A stretch of 64,000 nucleotides of DNA from Cyclobacterium marinum DSM 745 (lineage in GTDB: Bacteria > Bacteroidota > Bacteroidia > Cytophagales > Cyclobacteriaceae): positions 2,173,501-2,237,500 of the forward strand of contig NC_015914.1 of NCBI RefSeq assembly GCF_000222485.1, in the 5' to 3' direction. The notes beneath the pieces are model-generated. The model made no database searches, was not told the origin of the DNA, and worked only from the letters and a program-made list of their open reading frames with translations. Below, piece by piece: positions 1 through 11,165 of this stretch. How positions within the stretch are numbered: the first letter of the stretch is position 1; each line of letters opens with the position of its first letter. A program made the position numbers and the translations under genes.

Positions 1-956
1 AAAGCCCTGCGCCAATTGTCTTGGTATTTGTGGTCAGCAACCGTTTGCTGCACCTCTGCAATCGGTGCACCCCAAGCAGGCCAAAAACTACTGGGTTGGT
101 ATTCTCCGCTAAATCCTTGCCCATATTCATCCTGTAATTTTGGTAGCTGATTTAAGGTTTCAAAACCAACAGAACCGTTGTAATTGACCCTTACTTCACC
201 TTCTTTGCCTTTCTTTGTGGTGACAATTACAGCGCCATTGGCTGCTCTCACCCCATACAAGGCAGTGGCCGCTGCACCTTTCAATACAGAAATTGAAGCC
301 ACATCATTGGGATTGAGGTCGGCCATTCTGTTGGACAACCCTCTTGGCGTACCTGTCGATTCTATAGTAGAGTTATCCACCGGAACTCCATCCACTACAA
401 AAAGCGGTTGGTTATTGGCGCCGGGATCCAATGAATTGATTCCTCTGATGATGATTCGGGCGGACTGTCCGGGAGCACCACCTGAATTGGTAATTTGTAC
501 ACCTGCAGCCTGCCCTTGAAGCGAATTTACCAGATTGGGCTGTTTTACCTTGGTAATGGCTTCCGCATCAATGTTTTGAGCAGAATATCCTAGGGATTTT
601 TTCTCCTGAGAAATACCGAAGGCCGTTACAATAAATTCATCTAAACCTTTTGCTTCTGGTTGCATGACCACATTTAAGGTCTGTTGATTTCCTATTGTAA
701 TAGACTGAGAGGCATAACCTATATAAGAAAACACCAAAACAGTATTTTCATTTGGCACATTTATGCTAAAGTTTCCATTAATATCAGAAACTGTACCTGT
801 TCCTGTTCCCTCAGCAACTATGCTGACACCGGGAAGCCCTTCCGGATCTTCCGCCGCAGTTACCTTTCCTTGAACGTTAATTTGTTGGGCCATTATTGTC
901 CCATTTAACATCAGAAAAAGCACCATAAATAGATAGTAGGTAGAATTTTTCTTCAT
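1..956 (-). CDS. SusC/RagA-family TonB-dependent receptor, N-terminal part (cut by window edge)
   Basis: Outer-membrane TonB-dependent importer of the SusC type, which normally works with a SusD lipoprotein to take up oligosaccharides. About 318 codons are visible, read leftwards from ATG at 956. They contain a signal peptide (MKKNSTYYLFMVLFLMLNG, ending near AQQ), a carboxypeptidase-regulatory-like domain (GKVTAAEDPEGLPGVSI), a TonB-box-like stretch (GLDEFIVTAFGIS) and the start of the plug (FVVDGVPVDNS, VLKGAAATALYG). The TonB box is a variant of the common EVVVVGYG. The barrel and any susD partner lie outside the window, so the substrate cannot be read. The receptor fold is certain; whether the gene is intact is unknown. 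Confidence 0.93.
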   Translation of the reverse strand, partial: MKKNSTYYLFMVLFLMLNGTIMAQQINVQGKVTAAEDPEGLPGVSIVAEGTGTGTVSDINGNFSINVPNENTVLVFSYIGYASQSITIGNQQTLNVVMQPEAKGLDEFIVTAFGISQEKKSLGYSAQNIDAEAITKVKQPNLVNSLQGQAAGVQITNSGGAPGQSARIIIRGINSLDPGANNQPLFVVDGVPVDNSTIESTGTPRGLSNRMADLNPNDVASISVLKGAAATALYGVRAANGAVIVTTKKGKEGEVRVNYNGSVGFETLNQLPKLQDEYGQGFSGEYQPSSFWPAWGAPIAEVQQTVADHKYQDNWRRA

Positions 957-1551
957 AGAATTAATAGATTAAATTGACAAAAATTATACAATTCAAATAT
1001 TCCCAAAAATTTATCCTTATTGGTTAATTTGGTTAGTAAATTTTTAGAGATGGACTGATTTTCTATCCGAAAAGGAAATTTATACCCATGGATTATACAA
1101 TTGGGGTTATTTGAAATCTTGAATTACCAATTAAGTTAGTTATAATAATTTAAAACCTTCGCAAAATCCAAAAAAATTACTGAAAAATTAAGCTTCAAAT
1201 CATAAAAAGGCTATTGGTTACGAATGGAGTTAACCATAATTTTAATAGAGGTATTTGTTATTGGTAAAATGGTTGAGTTTTACCCAATCTTCAAACAAGA
1301 TCATTGCTCTTATGTTTATTATTTTTACTTAAAAATATCAAGGTGGTGCTTGATTGAACCCCCGAATAAGTTATTATAAGACAGTTTCTATGTGCTTTTT
1401 GTTAGCATTGGTAAAGAAAAACAACAACTTGGCTTGAAAAAGAACCCGGTATTTAATATTATCATAAGTTTTCAGCCATTTAGGTGATCGCAATTATTAG
1501 CGAATATTATTGCCTCTATAAAACCCAATACTTATTTACTCCCTTTAAAAA
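957..1551. other. AT-rich intergenic region between divergent genes
   Basis: About 595 bases with no convincing gene on either strand. It separates the leftward SusC gene from the rightward cytidine deaminase and must hold both promoters. No strong inverted repeat, RNA gene or transposon end was seen. Confidence 0.7.
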
Positions 1552-1555
1552 TTGG

Positions 1556-1563
1556 TATATTTG
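1556..1563 (+). promoter_or_regulatory. Candidate Bacteroidota -7 box (TATATTTG) for cdd
   Basis: TATATTTG fits the Bacteroidota TAnnTTTG element and ends only 3 bases before the ATG at 1567, so a transcript from it would be essentially leaderless. No good TTTG element lies 19 bases upstream, which weakens the call. Confidence 0.35.
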
Positions 1564-1566
1564 AAT

Positions 1567-2055
1567 ATGAAGGAGAATAAAAAAGTCAGCCATATCAATA
1601 CCCTGGAATTAATTATCGCTGAAAATTTGGACGAAAGGCAAGCAAAATTAATTGAACTGGCCCTTAGGGCTACAGAGAATGCGCATGCACCTTATTCTAA
1701 TTTTCGGGTAGGTGCAGCTGTGATTTTAGCAGATGGGCAGACGTTTTGGGCAAATAATCAGGAAAATATATGCTACCCTGCAGGGATTTGTGCGGAAAGG
1801 GTTTTATTAACCTATACCCATGCCAACTTCCCTCACCAAAAACCGTTGGTAATAGCAATAGCAGCCAAAAAAGCCGACAATACAGGCTTGGCTACGGTTA
1901 CCCCTTGTGGTTTATGCAGACAGACCATCAGTGAATATGAAATGAAGTTTGGTAGCCAAATCGAAGTATTGATGCTTCGGGCGGATGGGAGTGTATTGAA
2001 AGCACAGGGGATTGACCAATTGCTTCCCAACAAACTTGAAAATTTAAACGGATAA
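1567..2055 (+). CDS. cdd: Cytidine deaminase
   Basis: Zinc enzyme of pyrimidine salvage that deaminates (deoxy)cytidine to (deoxy)uridine in the cytoplasm. The protein has both halves of the catalytic zinc site: PAGICAERVLL (Cys-Ala-Glu, with the catalytic Glu) and PCGLCRQ (two Cys). At about 162 residues it is slightly longer than the short tetrameric CDAs because of an N-terminal extension. The reading frame is open from a TTG at 1552, but the ATG at 1567 is preferred because a TAnnTTTG box lies immediately before it. The stop overlaps the start of the next gene by one base (TAATG), implying translational coupling with the esterase. Confidence 0.93.
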   Translation: MKENKKVSHINTLELIIAENLDERQAKLIELALRATENAHAPYSNFRVGAAVILADGQTFWANNQENICYPAGICAERVLLTYTHANFPHQKPLVIAIAAKKADNTGLATVTPCGLCRQTISEYEMKFGSQIEVLMLRADGSVLKAQGIDQLLPNKLENLNG

Positions 2056-2702
2056 TGGTTCAAAAAGAGCTTCAATTTCAAGCCAAACATACTTTTTCGG
2101 TTAGCCAAACACCTACAGGGCAAGAAAACACTATTTGGATTGTTTTTCATGGATATGGGCAGTTGCCCAAATTTTTTATAAGGAAGTTTAACCTTTTTTT
2201 TGAGGAAAGCACTTTGATAGTCGCTCCTGAGGGACTCAACCATTTTTATCTTGAAGGCTTTTCCGGAAGGGTTGGGGCCAATTGGATGACCAAACATGAA
2301 CGTGAAATTGACATTACCAATAGCAATGCTTACCTCAATGCAATGATGGAAGAATTGCTCAGCAATTATGTAAACACACCTCAAATAAATGTTTTGGGAT
2401 TTTCTCAAGGTGCCGCCACCATGAGCCGATGGATCTGCCAATCAAGTATTCAACCCTCAAAAGTGGTTTTTTGGGCAGGCGCTCCGGCCTATGATTTGGA
2501 CATTGCCTTTATGGTTGAGAAATTTAACAGTAGCCAGGTCATTTTAGCGTTGGGTGACAATGATCCTTTCTTGGAATCAAAAATTTACTCCCAAGTGGAA
2601 AATCGACTTTCTGATGCCGGGTTTGCCAGCTTTAAAGAACTTAGATATAGTGGAGGCCATGAAATAGATCAGGGATTGCTCAAAGAAATATTTTTGATGT
2701 AA
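2055..2702 (+). CDS. Alpha/beta-hydrolase, phospholipase/carboxylesterase type
   Basis: Small cytoplasmic serine esterase of the phospholipase/carboxylesterase-like group (YpfH/LysoPL type, usual length about 200-220; here 215). The visible triad is Ser117 in GFSQGA, Asp170 in GDNDPF and His202 in GGHE. An oxyanion-type FHGYG motif sits near residue 31. No signal peptide is present. The start overlaps the cdd stop, so it is probably co-transcribed with cdd. The substrate is unknown; short acyl esters are the usual activity of the family. Confidence 0.85.
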   Translation: MVQKELQFQAKHTFSVSQTPTGQENTIWIVFHGYGQLPKFFIRKFNLFFEESTLIVAPEGLNHFYLEGFSGRVGANWMTKHEREIDITNSNAYLNAMMEELLSNYVNTPQINVLGFSQGAATMSRWICQSSIQPSKVVFWAGAPAYDLDIAFMVEKFNSSQVILALGDNDPFLESKIYSQVENRLSDAGFASFKELRYSGGHEIDQGLLKEIFLM

Positions 2703-2707
2703 TTTTG
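2700..2707 (+). promoter_or_regulatory. Candidate -7 box (TAATTTTG) before waaA
   Basis: TAATTTTG matches TAnnTTTG, overlaps the stop codon of the esterase gene, and is followed by five C and the ATG at 2713. As with cdd, this would give a nearly leaderless mRNA. No TTTG box is seen at the expected upstream distance. Confidence 0.35.
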
Positions 2708-2712
2708 CCCCC

Positions 2713-3957
2713 ATGAGGATTTTGTACAACCTGGGAATGATTTTGCTCGATAGGCTGATGAAGATTGGCAGCAAACGATCAGCGAAGCTTAAACTAGCCA
2801 TCAATGGTAGAAAAAACACCTTTGAAGCAGTAAAATCATTTAAGAAGGCAAGCCCAAGTCCATTGGTTTGGTTTCATGTTGCCTCTCTTGGAGAATACCT
2901 ACAGGCAAAACCGGTAATCGCCGCATTTAAAAAAGAATATCCGCTTTGGGGCGTTGCAGTATCTTTTTTCAGCCCTTCGGGCTATGAGCAAGCCATTAAA
3001 AAGAAGCAAGATTGGGTTGATTTTATGTGCTACTTGCCCATAGATACTCCTACAAATGCCAACAGATTTGTAGACCTTCTTTCACCCGACATGGTGTTTT
3101 TTGTAAAATATGACTTGTGGGCCAATACTATTCTTGCGATAAAAAAAAGAAAAATACCTCTCTATTTGGTAGCAGCATCTTTTAGAAAGGAACAAGTATA
3201 TTTTTCTTGGTATGGTAAGTTCTTTAAGGATATTTTACTCTGCTTTGATCATATATTTGTTCAAAATCAAGTTTCGAAAAAACTACTTGATGAACTGGGC
3301 GTAAGAAAAGTAAGCATCACGGGGGATCCTCGTTTCGACAATGTTTACAAGACCAGCCTATCACCTAAATTATTTCCGGAAATTCAGCAGCAGCTTGTTC
3401 AGAAGGTAATGGTCTTGGGCAGTGTATGGCAAGAAGACATGAATAATTTGATTCCTTTTATCAATCAATCCAAGGACATACAGTTTATAATCGCTCCTCA
3501 TGATATAGATAACGAAATCATTGAAAATTGGCAAAAGGCCATTACCTTGCCTTCGGTAAAGTACTCTGAATTCAAAAATCAAGAGCAGCCTCAAGCTTGG
3601 AAGGTACTGGTAATTGACAATATTGGAATGTTATCATCTTTGTATCAATTTGCCCATTGGGCATATATAGGTGGAGCAATAGGAAAAGGGTTGCACAATA
3701 TACTGGAACCTTTGGCCTTTGGAATTCCCGTATTGTATGGGCCTTTGAAAAAAGTATCTAAATTTCCCGAGGCAGGTATTAGCGAGGAATATGGTTGTGG
3801 CTTTCCTGTGAAAGATGAGTCAGAAATCAAATCCGTAATAGTTAAACTTAGTGAGGAGAAAGATTATGAAAAGGCGTGCAAGGCCGCCAAAAAACTGGTA
3901 GGCGATAATTTGGGAAGTGCTGATAATACAATGGCAATCATTAAGAAGGAAAGATGA
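2713..3957 (+). CDS. waaA: 3-deoxy-D-manno-octulosonic acid (Kdo) transferase
   Basis: Inner-membrane glycosyltransferase (GT30) that adds Kdo to lipid IVA during lipid A-core assembly, so the cell makes LPS. The protein is 414 residues, normal for the family. An N-terminal hydrophobic anchor precedes WFHVASLGEYLQ, in which Glu61 corresponds to the catalytic acid of WaaA. The C-terminal nucleotide-sugar lobe shows IAPHD, GGAIGKGLHNILEP and GIPVLYGP. The 3' end overlaps rsgA by 4 bases (ATGA), so the two are translationally coupled. Confidence 0.93.
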   Translation: MRILYNLGMILLDRLMKIGSKRSAKLKLAINGRKNTFEAVKSFKKASPSPLVWFHVASLGEYLQAKPVIAAFKKEYPLWGVAVSFFSPSGYEQAIKKKQDWVDFMCYLPIDTPTNANRFVDLLSPDMVFFVKYDLWANTILAIKKRKIPLYLVAASFRKEQVYFSWYGKFFKDILLCFDHIFVQNQVSKKLLDELGVRKVSITGDPRFDNVYKTSLSPKLFPEIQQQLVQKVMVLGSVWQEDMNNLIPFINQSKDIQFIIAPHDIDNEIIENWQKAITLPSVKYSEFKNQEQPQAWKVLVIDNIGMLSSLYQFAHWAYIGGAIGKGLHNILEPLAFGIPVLYGPLKKVSKFPEAGISEEYGCGFPVKDESEIKSVIVKLSEEKDYEKACKAAKKLVGDNLGSADNTMAIIKKER

Positions 3958-4877
3958 AAGGAAGGGTGATCAAAACAACAGGGTCTTGGTATGAGGTTAA
4001 GGTGGGTGAAAAACTGATCAAAGCCCGGCTGAGGGGTAAATTCAAGCAGGACAACCTGAAATTGACCAACCCCATAGCGGTGGGGGATTATGTGATGTTG
4101 GCAAATGAGAAAAATCAGCCAACTGCGGTGATTTCAGAAATTCTTCCCAGAGACAATTACATCATTCGTAAATCTACGCGGAAGCAACATTTTTCTCATA
4201 TTTTAGCGTCCAATATTGATCAGGCCTACCTAATGGTAACAGTAAGGTCGCCACGGACTTCACTAGGATTTATTGACCGATTTTTAGTCAGTACTGAAAG
4301 TTTTCGGATTCCAAGTACCATTCTTATCAATAAAGTAGAAACCTTGACTAAACAAAAAGACCTGGAATTTAAAGAAGAGTTGCACGATATTTATGCCCCA
4401 TTAGGTTATCCTGTGGTGGAATTGTCTGCCTTACATGATCAGGATCTGTTGGCTAAATTTAAACCCGGGTTAGCGGGAAAAACTACTTTATTGGCGGGTC
4501 ATTCCGGTGTTGGAAAGTCCACCTTGCTCAATAGGCTTATTCCCAATGCAACACAGGCCACTCAAGAGGTATCAAAGTTTTCTTCCAAGGGGGTACATAC
4601 CACCACATTTGCAGAAATGTTTCCTTTTGGGGAAGATGGTTATTTTATTGATACCCCCGGGATCAAAGAATTTGGGATTTTGGACATTGAAGATTATGAG
4701 TTGTCCCATTACTTTGTGGAACTAAGAAAATATTTAGGACAATGTAAATACAACAATTGCAAACATATAAATGAACCGGGGTGTAAAGTACTTGAAGTTT
4801 TAGAGCAAGGTTATATTCACCCCTATCGATATGAGAATTATCTCAAAATATTGAGTGAAGAGGATAGCCATAGATAA
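3954..4877 (+). CDS. rsgA: Ribosome small-subunit-dependent GTPase A
   Basis: Circularly permuted GTPase that acts late in 30S subunit maturation. The protein is 307 residues. An OB-fold N-terminus is followed by the G4 motif INKVE (125-129), which comes before the P-loop GHSGVGKST (182-190) and the G3 motif DTPGIKEFG. This order is diagnostic of the permuted family. The C-terminal zinc knuckle is present (CKYNNCKHINEPGC). The start overlaps waaA by 4 bases. Confidence 0.95.
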   Translation: MKGRVIKTTGSWYEVKVGEKLIKARLRGKFKQDNLKLTNPIAVGDYVMLANEKNQPTAVISEILPRDNYIIRKSTRKQHFSHILASNIDQAYLMVTVRSPRTSLGFIDRFLVSTESFRIPSTILINKVETLTKQKDLEFKEELHDIYAPLGYPVVELSALHDQDLLAKFKPGLAGKTTLLAGHSGVGKSTLLNRLIPNATQATQEVSKFSSKGVHTTTFAEMFPFGEDGYFIDTPGIKEFGILDIEDYELSHYFVELRKYLGQCKYNNCKHINEPGCKVLEVLEQGYIHPYRYENYLKILSEEDSHR

Positions 4878-4983
4878 GGTATATCAACAGTATTTCTCTG
4901 GATTCAAGCAAACCAAAAGTTTATTCAATGCTTTGAAAGCAGGGGCAATTCGGTTACTTTCATTAAAATTTTGACAAAAGAAA

Positions 4984-5490
4984 ATGACGCAAAAAGCTAA
5001 AATATTGGTGTTGAACCACCATCAAATCCAACAGAAGATCACACGTATAGCGTTTGAAATATATGAAAGGAATGCAGGTGAAAAGCAATTGACCATTGCA
5101 GGACTTACGGGGATGGGGTATGTTTTCGCAGAATTAATGGTGGCGAAACTTAAAGAAATTGCACCCTTTGATCTTCAGTTAATTAAAGTAGAGCTTGACA
5201 AGGCAAATCCTAAAACTGATGAGGTAATCCTTTCAGCGCATGGGCCAATAAAAGGGAAGTCTATTATCCTTGTAGACGATGTACTGAATACAGGTAAAAC
5301 CCTAGCCTTTGCCATGATTCCTTTTCTTGAACAAGAAGTAAAAAAAATGGAAGTTTTGGTTTTAGTTAATAGAAGCCACAAGCTTTTTCCGGTTGCTCCG
5401 GATTATACGGGTTATGAATTGGCCACCACATTGAGTGAGCACATTACCGTCAACTTAGACCCAGAAGATTCCACCGTTCATTTACACTAA
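4984..5490 (+). CDS. PyrR-like phosphoribosyltransferase
   Basis: Type I phosphoribosyltransferase, 168 residues, with the PRPP-binding motif [13 protein letters not shown] and a PyrR-like C-terminal stretch ([21 protein letters not shown]). PyrR proteins regulate pyrimidine genes and may have uracil phosphoribosyltransferase activity, but many Bacteroidota members are annotated only to family level. No pyr operon adjoins it here; the next gene, panB, starts one base after the stop, suggesting co-transcription with pantothenate synthesis instead. The regulatory role is therefore unproven. Confidence 0.8.
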   Translation: MTQKAKILVLNHHQIQQKITRIAFEIYERNAGEKQLTIAGLTGMGYVFAELMVAKLKEIAPFDLQLIKVELDKANPKTDEVILSAHGPIKGKSIILVDDVLNTGKTLAFAMIPFLEQEVKKMEVLVLVNRSHKLFPVAPDYTGYELATTLSEHITVNLDPEDSTVHLH

Positions 5491-5491
5491 T

Positions 5492-6313
5492 ATGTCAGTA
5501 CATCAATCAACTCATTTAAAACGAATTACTACGCATATTCTTCAGGAAATGAAGAAGCGTAAAGAGAAAATTTCCATGCTTACTGCTTATGATTTTTCCA
5601 TGGCAGGCATAGTGGATGCGGCGGGGATTGACATGATTTTAGTGGGGGATTCTGCTTCCAATGTAATGGCAGGACATGAAACCACCCTGCCTATCACGCT
5701 AGACCAGATGATCTATCATGCCACCTCTGTGGTAAGGGCTGTAGAACGAGCATTGGTGGTTGTAGATATTCCTTTTGGCTCTTATCAGGGCAATAGTTCA
5801 GAGGCACTAAGGTCAGCCATTCGAATCATGAAGGAATCGGGAGCGCATGCCGTCAAAGTTGAGGGTGGAGAAGAAATCAAGGAGTCTGTAATCCGTATTT
5901 TGAGTGCCGGTGTTCCTGTGATGGGGCATTTAGGCTTAACACCTCAATCCATTTACAAGTTTGGAACCTACACCGTCAGGGCCAAAGCAAAAGATGAAGC
6001 CAAAAAACTCTTAGCCGATGCGAAGGTTTTGGAAGAATGTGGCTGTTTCGCCCTTGTATTGGAGAAGATACCGGCTTCCTTGGCCAAAGAAGTGGCTTCA
6101 GCGGTAAGTATTCCTGTAATCGGCATTGGTGCAGGGCCGGATGTAGATGGGCAAGTGCTTGTGCTTCACGATATGTTGGGAATAACGCAGGAATTTCAGC
6201 CTAGATTTTTAAGGCAATATGCAGACATCAGAAATACCATGCTTAAGGCAGTGGGAGATTATATTAAGGACGTTAAATCAGAAGATTTTCCTAATCAAGA
6301 AGAAAGCTATTAA
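5492..6313 (+). CDS. panB: 3-methyl-2-oxobutanoate hydroxymethyltransferase
   Basis: First committed step of pantothenate/CoA synthesis: transfers a hydroxymethyl group from methylene-tetrahydrofolate to 2-ketoisovalerate. The protein has 273 residues, the usual length. Family hallmarks are [36 protein letters not shown] (metal-binding Asp), VKVEGGEE and the catalytic Glu region around [17 protein letters not shown]. It follows the phosphoribosyltransferase stop by one base. Other pan genes are not in the window. Confidence 0.96.
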   Translation: MSVHQSTHLKRITTHILQEMKKRKEKISMLTAYDFSMAGIVDAAGIDMILVGDSASNVMAGHETTLPITLDQMIYHATSVVRAVERALVVVDIPFGSYQGNSSEALRSAIRIMKESGAHAVKVEGGEEIKESVIRILSAGVPVMGHLGLTPQSIYKFGTYTVRAKAKDEAKKLLADAKVLEECGCFALVLEKIPASLAKEVASAVSIPVIGIGAGPDVDGQVLVLHDMLGITQEFQPRFLRQYADIRNTMLKAVGDYIKDVKSEDFPNQEESY

Positions 6314-6522
6314 GCCTTTAAGTGTTCGGAAATAAGCTCTAAGGAAGGCCTGTGGTTTTTAAGCCATCCTATTTACCATTGGTACCTGATTTTCTCATCT
6401 TATGTATGCTATCCTCCTTAGGGTTATTATTTTCCCTTATCTCGGCCTCCCGTCTTAGGATAAAGATATTTTTCGTAATTTAGCCCACAATTTTAAATGT
6501 AATTCATTTTTAATACCATTAG

Positions 6523-8772
<2,250 letters not shown>

Positions 8773-8805
8773 GTGCAGGTGGTTTTACAAAGAAGCTTAT
8801 AAATT

Positions 8806-8839
8806 AAAAAGCCGGAAGATAATTTCTTCCGGCTTTTTT
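8806..8839 (+). terminator. Rho-independent terminator after icd
   Basis: Perfect 8-bp stem GCCGGAAG (8811-8818) / CTTCCGGC (8826-8833) with a 7-base loop, six T after it and five A before it. It can work in both directions and sits between icd and the convergent DUF1080 gene. Confidence 0.9.
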
Positions 8840-8901
8840 GTTGTTTTATCAGACCGTCATAAAAACCAAGAGTTTTAATGACAAGACTTTTTCAATTCAA
8901 A

Positions 8902-9639
8902 TTATAGTCTTTTGATTTTGATATTTCTGAACCAAACATCATCTCCATGATCTTGGAGTACAATTTTACCTTCTTTGTATTTGGCAAAACCTTCCCATTG
9001 AGAGAATTTGCTTTCTGCAACCATGGCTTTCCACTGCTCATCCCAAAGTGTAGTTTCCACAGTTTTCACCCCGTTAAGGAAAAATTGCAAGGTATTGTCA
9101 TTGATGATTATTTCAGTCTTATTCCATTCACCTACCGGCTTGGCAGCTTCTTCGGAGGACTCAATCATGTCGTAAAGATCACCTGCTCTGTGGGTAATGA
9201 TTTGGCCATCTTTGTGTCCGTCATTGTCAAGCACCTGGTATTCCGGCCCGGTATGGTAAGGTCTGTCATATTCACCATTGTCTTGGACATGAAACATGAT
9301 GCCACTATTTCCATTTTCTGAGATCTTCCACTCAATTTGCAAGTGAAAATTACCGAAGGTTTCCTTGGTAACAAGATCACCTGCAGAAGCACCTTCGTCT
9401 TTTTTTCCAGAATTAAAGTAAAGTACACCATCGGCAGCCTCCCAAGCCTCTCCCGGCTGATCTTTACCAAAACCGGTCCAACCGGTAAGGCTATTGCCAT
9501 CAAATAAACTTATCCACTCTTCTTCAGTCACGATGATTTCTTCAATGTTCTCTTCTGTTGTCTCTTTCTCACTTTGTGCAGGGCCACAGGCTACTACTGC
9601 AAGGGAAAGAGCTGCTATAGACAAAGTTGTTTTTATCAT
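8902..9639 (-). CDS. DUF1080 (3-keto-disaccharide hydrolase type) lipoprotein
   Basis: Secreted lipoprotein of the DUF1080 family, a concanavalin-like beta-sandwich; members have been shown to cleave 3-keto glycosides. The 245-residue protein has a signal peptide with lipobox Cys18 (LAVVAC). Family landmarks follow: SLFDGNSLTGW, FHLQIEWKISENGNSGIMF, GPEYQVLDND and WNKTEIIINDN. It is the last gene of a four-gene - strand string (Gfo/Idh/MocA, TIM barrel, cytochrome c, DUF1080) with 6-17 base gaps, facing GMC oxidase genes. The context supports a 3-keto sugar role; the substrate is unknown. Confidence 0.88.
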   Translation of the reverse strand: MIKTTLSIAALSLAVVACGPAQSEKETTEENIEEIIVTEEEWISLFDGNSLTGWTGFGKDQPGEAWEAADGVLYFNSGKKDEGASAGDLVTKETFGNFHLQIEWKISENGNSGIMFHVQDNGEYDRPYHTGPEYQVLDNDGHKDGQIITHRAGDLYDMIESSEEAAKPVGEWNKTEIIINDNTLQFFLNGVKTVETTLWDEQWKAMVAESKFSQWEGFAKYKEGKIVLQDHGDDVWFRNIKIKRL

Positions 9640-9645
9640 TTCAAA

Positions 9646-10077
9646 TTATTTCTTTAACAATAATACGAATTTTGCAAGATCTTTTGCATCTTCTTCTGAA
9701 AGGGTAGGGTGCGCCGGCATAGGAATTTCTCCCCAAGTACCTACACTACCTGCGATAACTCTTCCTGCCAAAAGTTCTACGTTTTCGTCTGTAGACTCAT
9801 ATTTTGCAGCAACATCAGCATAAGAAGGACCTACAATTTTTCTTTCAAGCATATGGCAAGAAGGACAGTCATTTTGGCCCATCAATTCAGAACCCTTGAT
9901 GAATATAGGATCATCTTTGTACTTTTCCTCAAGGCTAATTTCCTCTACTGGCGCCGGAGGAGGCGCTGTTGTACTCTCGCTAGATGCTGAATCAGAACTT
10001 CCGGAGCCCCCACATGCAGAAACGGCTACCATTGCACTGGCAATGAATGCCATACTTAAATTTAAATTAAACTTCAT
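9646..10077 (-). CDS. Cytochrome c class I lipoprotein
   Basis: Single-haem c-type cytochrome anchored by lipid, 143 residues. The lipobox is at Cys22 (VAVSAC), followed by a Ser/Pro/Ala-rich linker, the haem site CPSCH (71-75) and a probable axial Met120 in IPMPAHP, as in cytochrome c-551-like proteins. It lies in the same transcript as DUF1080 and opposite a GMC oxidoreductase with a subunit-3 partner. A role as periplasmic electron acceptor for that dehydrogenase is inferred. Confidence 0.9.
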   Translation of the reverse strand: MKFNLNLSMAFIASAMVAVSACGGSGSSDSASSESTTAPPPAPVEEISLEEKYKDDPIFIKGSELMGQNDCPSCHMLERKIVGPSYADVAAKYESTDENVELLAGRVIAGSVGTWGEIPMPAHPTLSEEDAKDLAKFVLLLKK

Positions 10078-10094
10078 GGTTTGTAATAGTTAGA

Positions 10095-11150
10095 TTAATT
10101 AATTCCCAATAATTTTTTATTTAAACCTTCGTCCATTCCGGTGGATGCGAAATCGTCAAAGGTCTTTTCGGTTACTCTTATTATTTTTTCACTTATAAAT
10201 TTAGCTCCTTCTATGGCTCCATTTTCCGGATGCTTGATGGCACATTCCCACTCTAGCACAGCCCATCCTTCAAAGTCATATTGAGATAGTTTACTAAAAA
10301 TCGCGTTAAAATCTACCTGGCCATCGCCTAGTGAACGGAACCTTCCAGCTCTTTCTATCCAACTGGAATAACCACCATACACTCCTTGTCTCCCTGTAGG
10401 ATTAAATTCTGCATCCTTGACATGAAACATTTTTATTCTATCCTTATAGATGTCGATAAAGTCTACATAATTCAAACATTGTAAAACAAAATGGCTTGGG
10501 TCATATAGGATATTTGCCCTTTTGTGATGGTTTACTTTTTCAAGAAATAAATCAAAAGTAACCCCATCATGTAAGTCTTCGCCGGGGTGGAGTTCATAAC
10601 AAACATCCACGCCATATTTGTCAAACTCGTCCAAAATGGGTAGCCATCTTTTCGCCAATTCTTCAAAACCGGTGTCTACCAGACCAGCAGGACGCTGTGG
10701 CCAAGGGTAAACTGTATGCCACATTAAGGCACCGCTAAAAGTACCGTGGGTAGTTAAGCCGAAGTTTTTGCTGGCTTTGGCAGCCATCATCAATTGGTTG
10801 GTTGCCCATTCTTGTTTGCCTTTAAGGTCACCGGCTAGCTCAGCAGGAGCAAAAGCATCAAAAAGTTCATTGTATGCAGGACTAACTGCCACCAATTGTC
10901 CTTGCAAATGGGTGGAAAAGTCAGAGATCTCTACTCCGGCCTCTTTCACAGTATTTTTTATTTGTTCTACATAGTCCAAGTCCTCAGCGGCTTTTTGAAG
11001 GTCAATGAGTCTTGCATCCCATGTAGGAATTTGTACAGCTTTGTATCCTATACTTGCAGCCCAAGTACAAATATCTTTTAAATTATTGAAAGGGGCTTTA
11101 TCATCTACAAACTGAGCCAAAAATAAGGCTGGTCCTTTAATGGTTTTCAT
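10095..11150 (-). CDS. Sugar phosphate isomerase/epimerase-type TIM barrel
   Basis: Cytoplasmic AP-endonuclease-2-like TIM barrel, 351 residues, without a signal peptide. Probable metal ligands are seen in CYELHPGED, YDPSHFVLQ, FHVKDAEF and LEWECAI, the usual Glu/Asp/His/Glu set. Relatives are called sugar phosphate isomerases, but in 3-keto glycoside pathways such proteins act as lyases/hydratases on keto sugars. The gene is 15 bases upstream of the Gfo gene's stop in the same direction, so the two are co-transcribed. The exact reaction is not readable. Confidence 0.85.
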   Translation of the reverse strand: MKTIKGPALFLAQFVDDKAPFNNLKDICTWAASIGYKAVQIPTWDARLIDLQKAAEDLDYVEQIKNTVKEAGVEISDFSTHLQGQLVAVSPAYNELFDAFAPAELAGDLKGKQEWATNQLMMAAKASKNFGLTTHGTFSGALMWHTVYPWPQRPAGLVDTGFEELAKRWLPILDEFDKYGVDVCYELHPGEDLHDGVTFDLFLEKVNHHKRANILYDPSHFVLQCLNYVDFIDIYKDRIKMFHVKDAEFNPTGRQGVYGGYSSWIERAGRFRSLGDGQVDFNAIFSKLSQYDFEGWAVLEWECAIKHPENGAIEGAKFISEKIIRVTEKTFDDFASTGMDEGLNKKLLGIN

Positions 11151-11165
11151 AAAGTATTTGGTTAT

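Noticed and set aside
1833..2441. 202-codon open frame on the - strand across cdd and the esterase gene
   Set aside because: It is antisense to two genes with clear catalytic motifs, has no recognisable domain, and its composition is that of a shadow frame.
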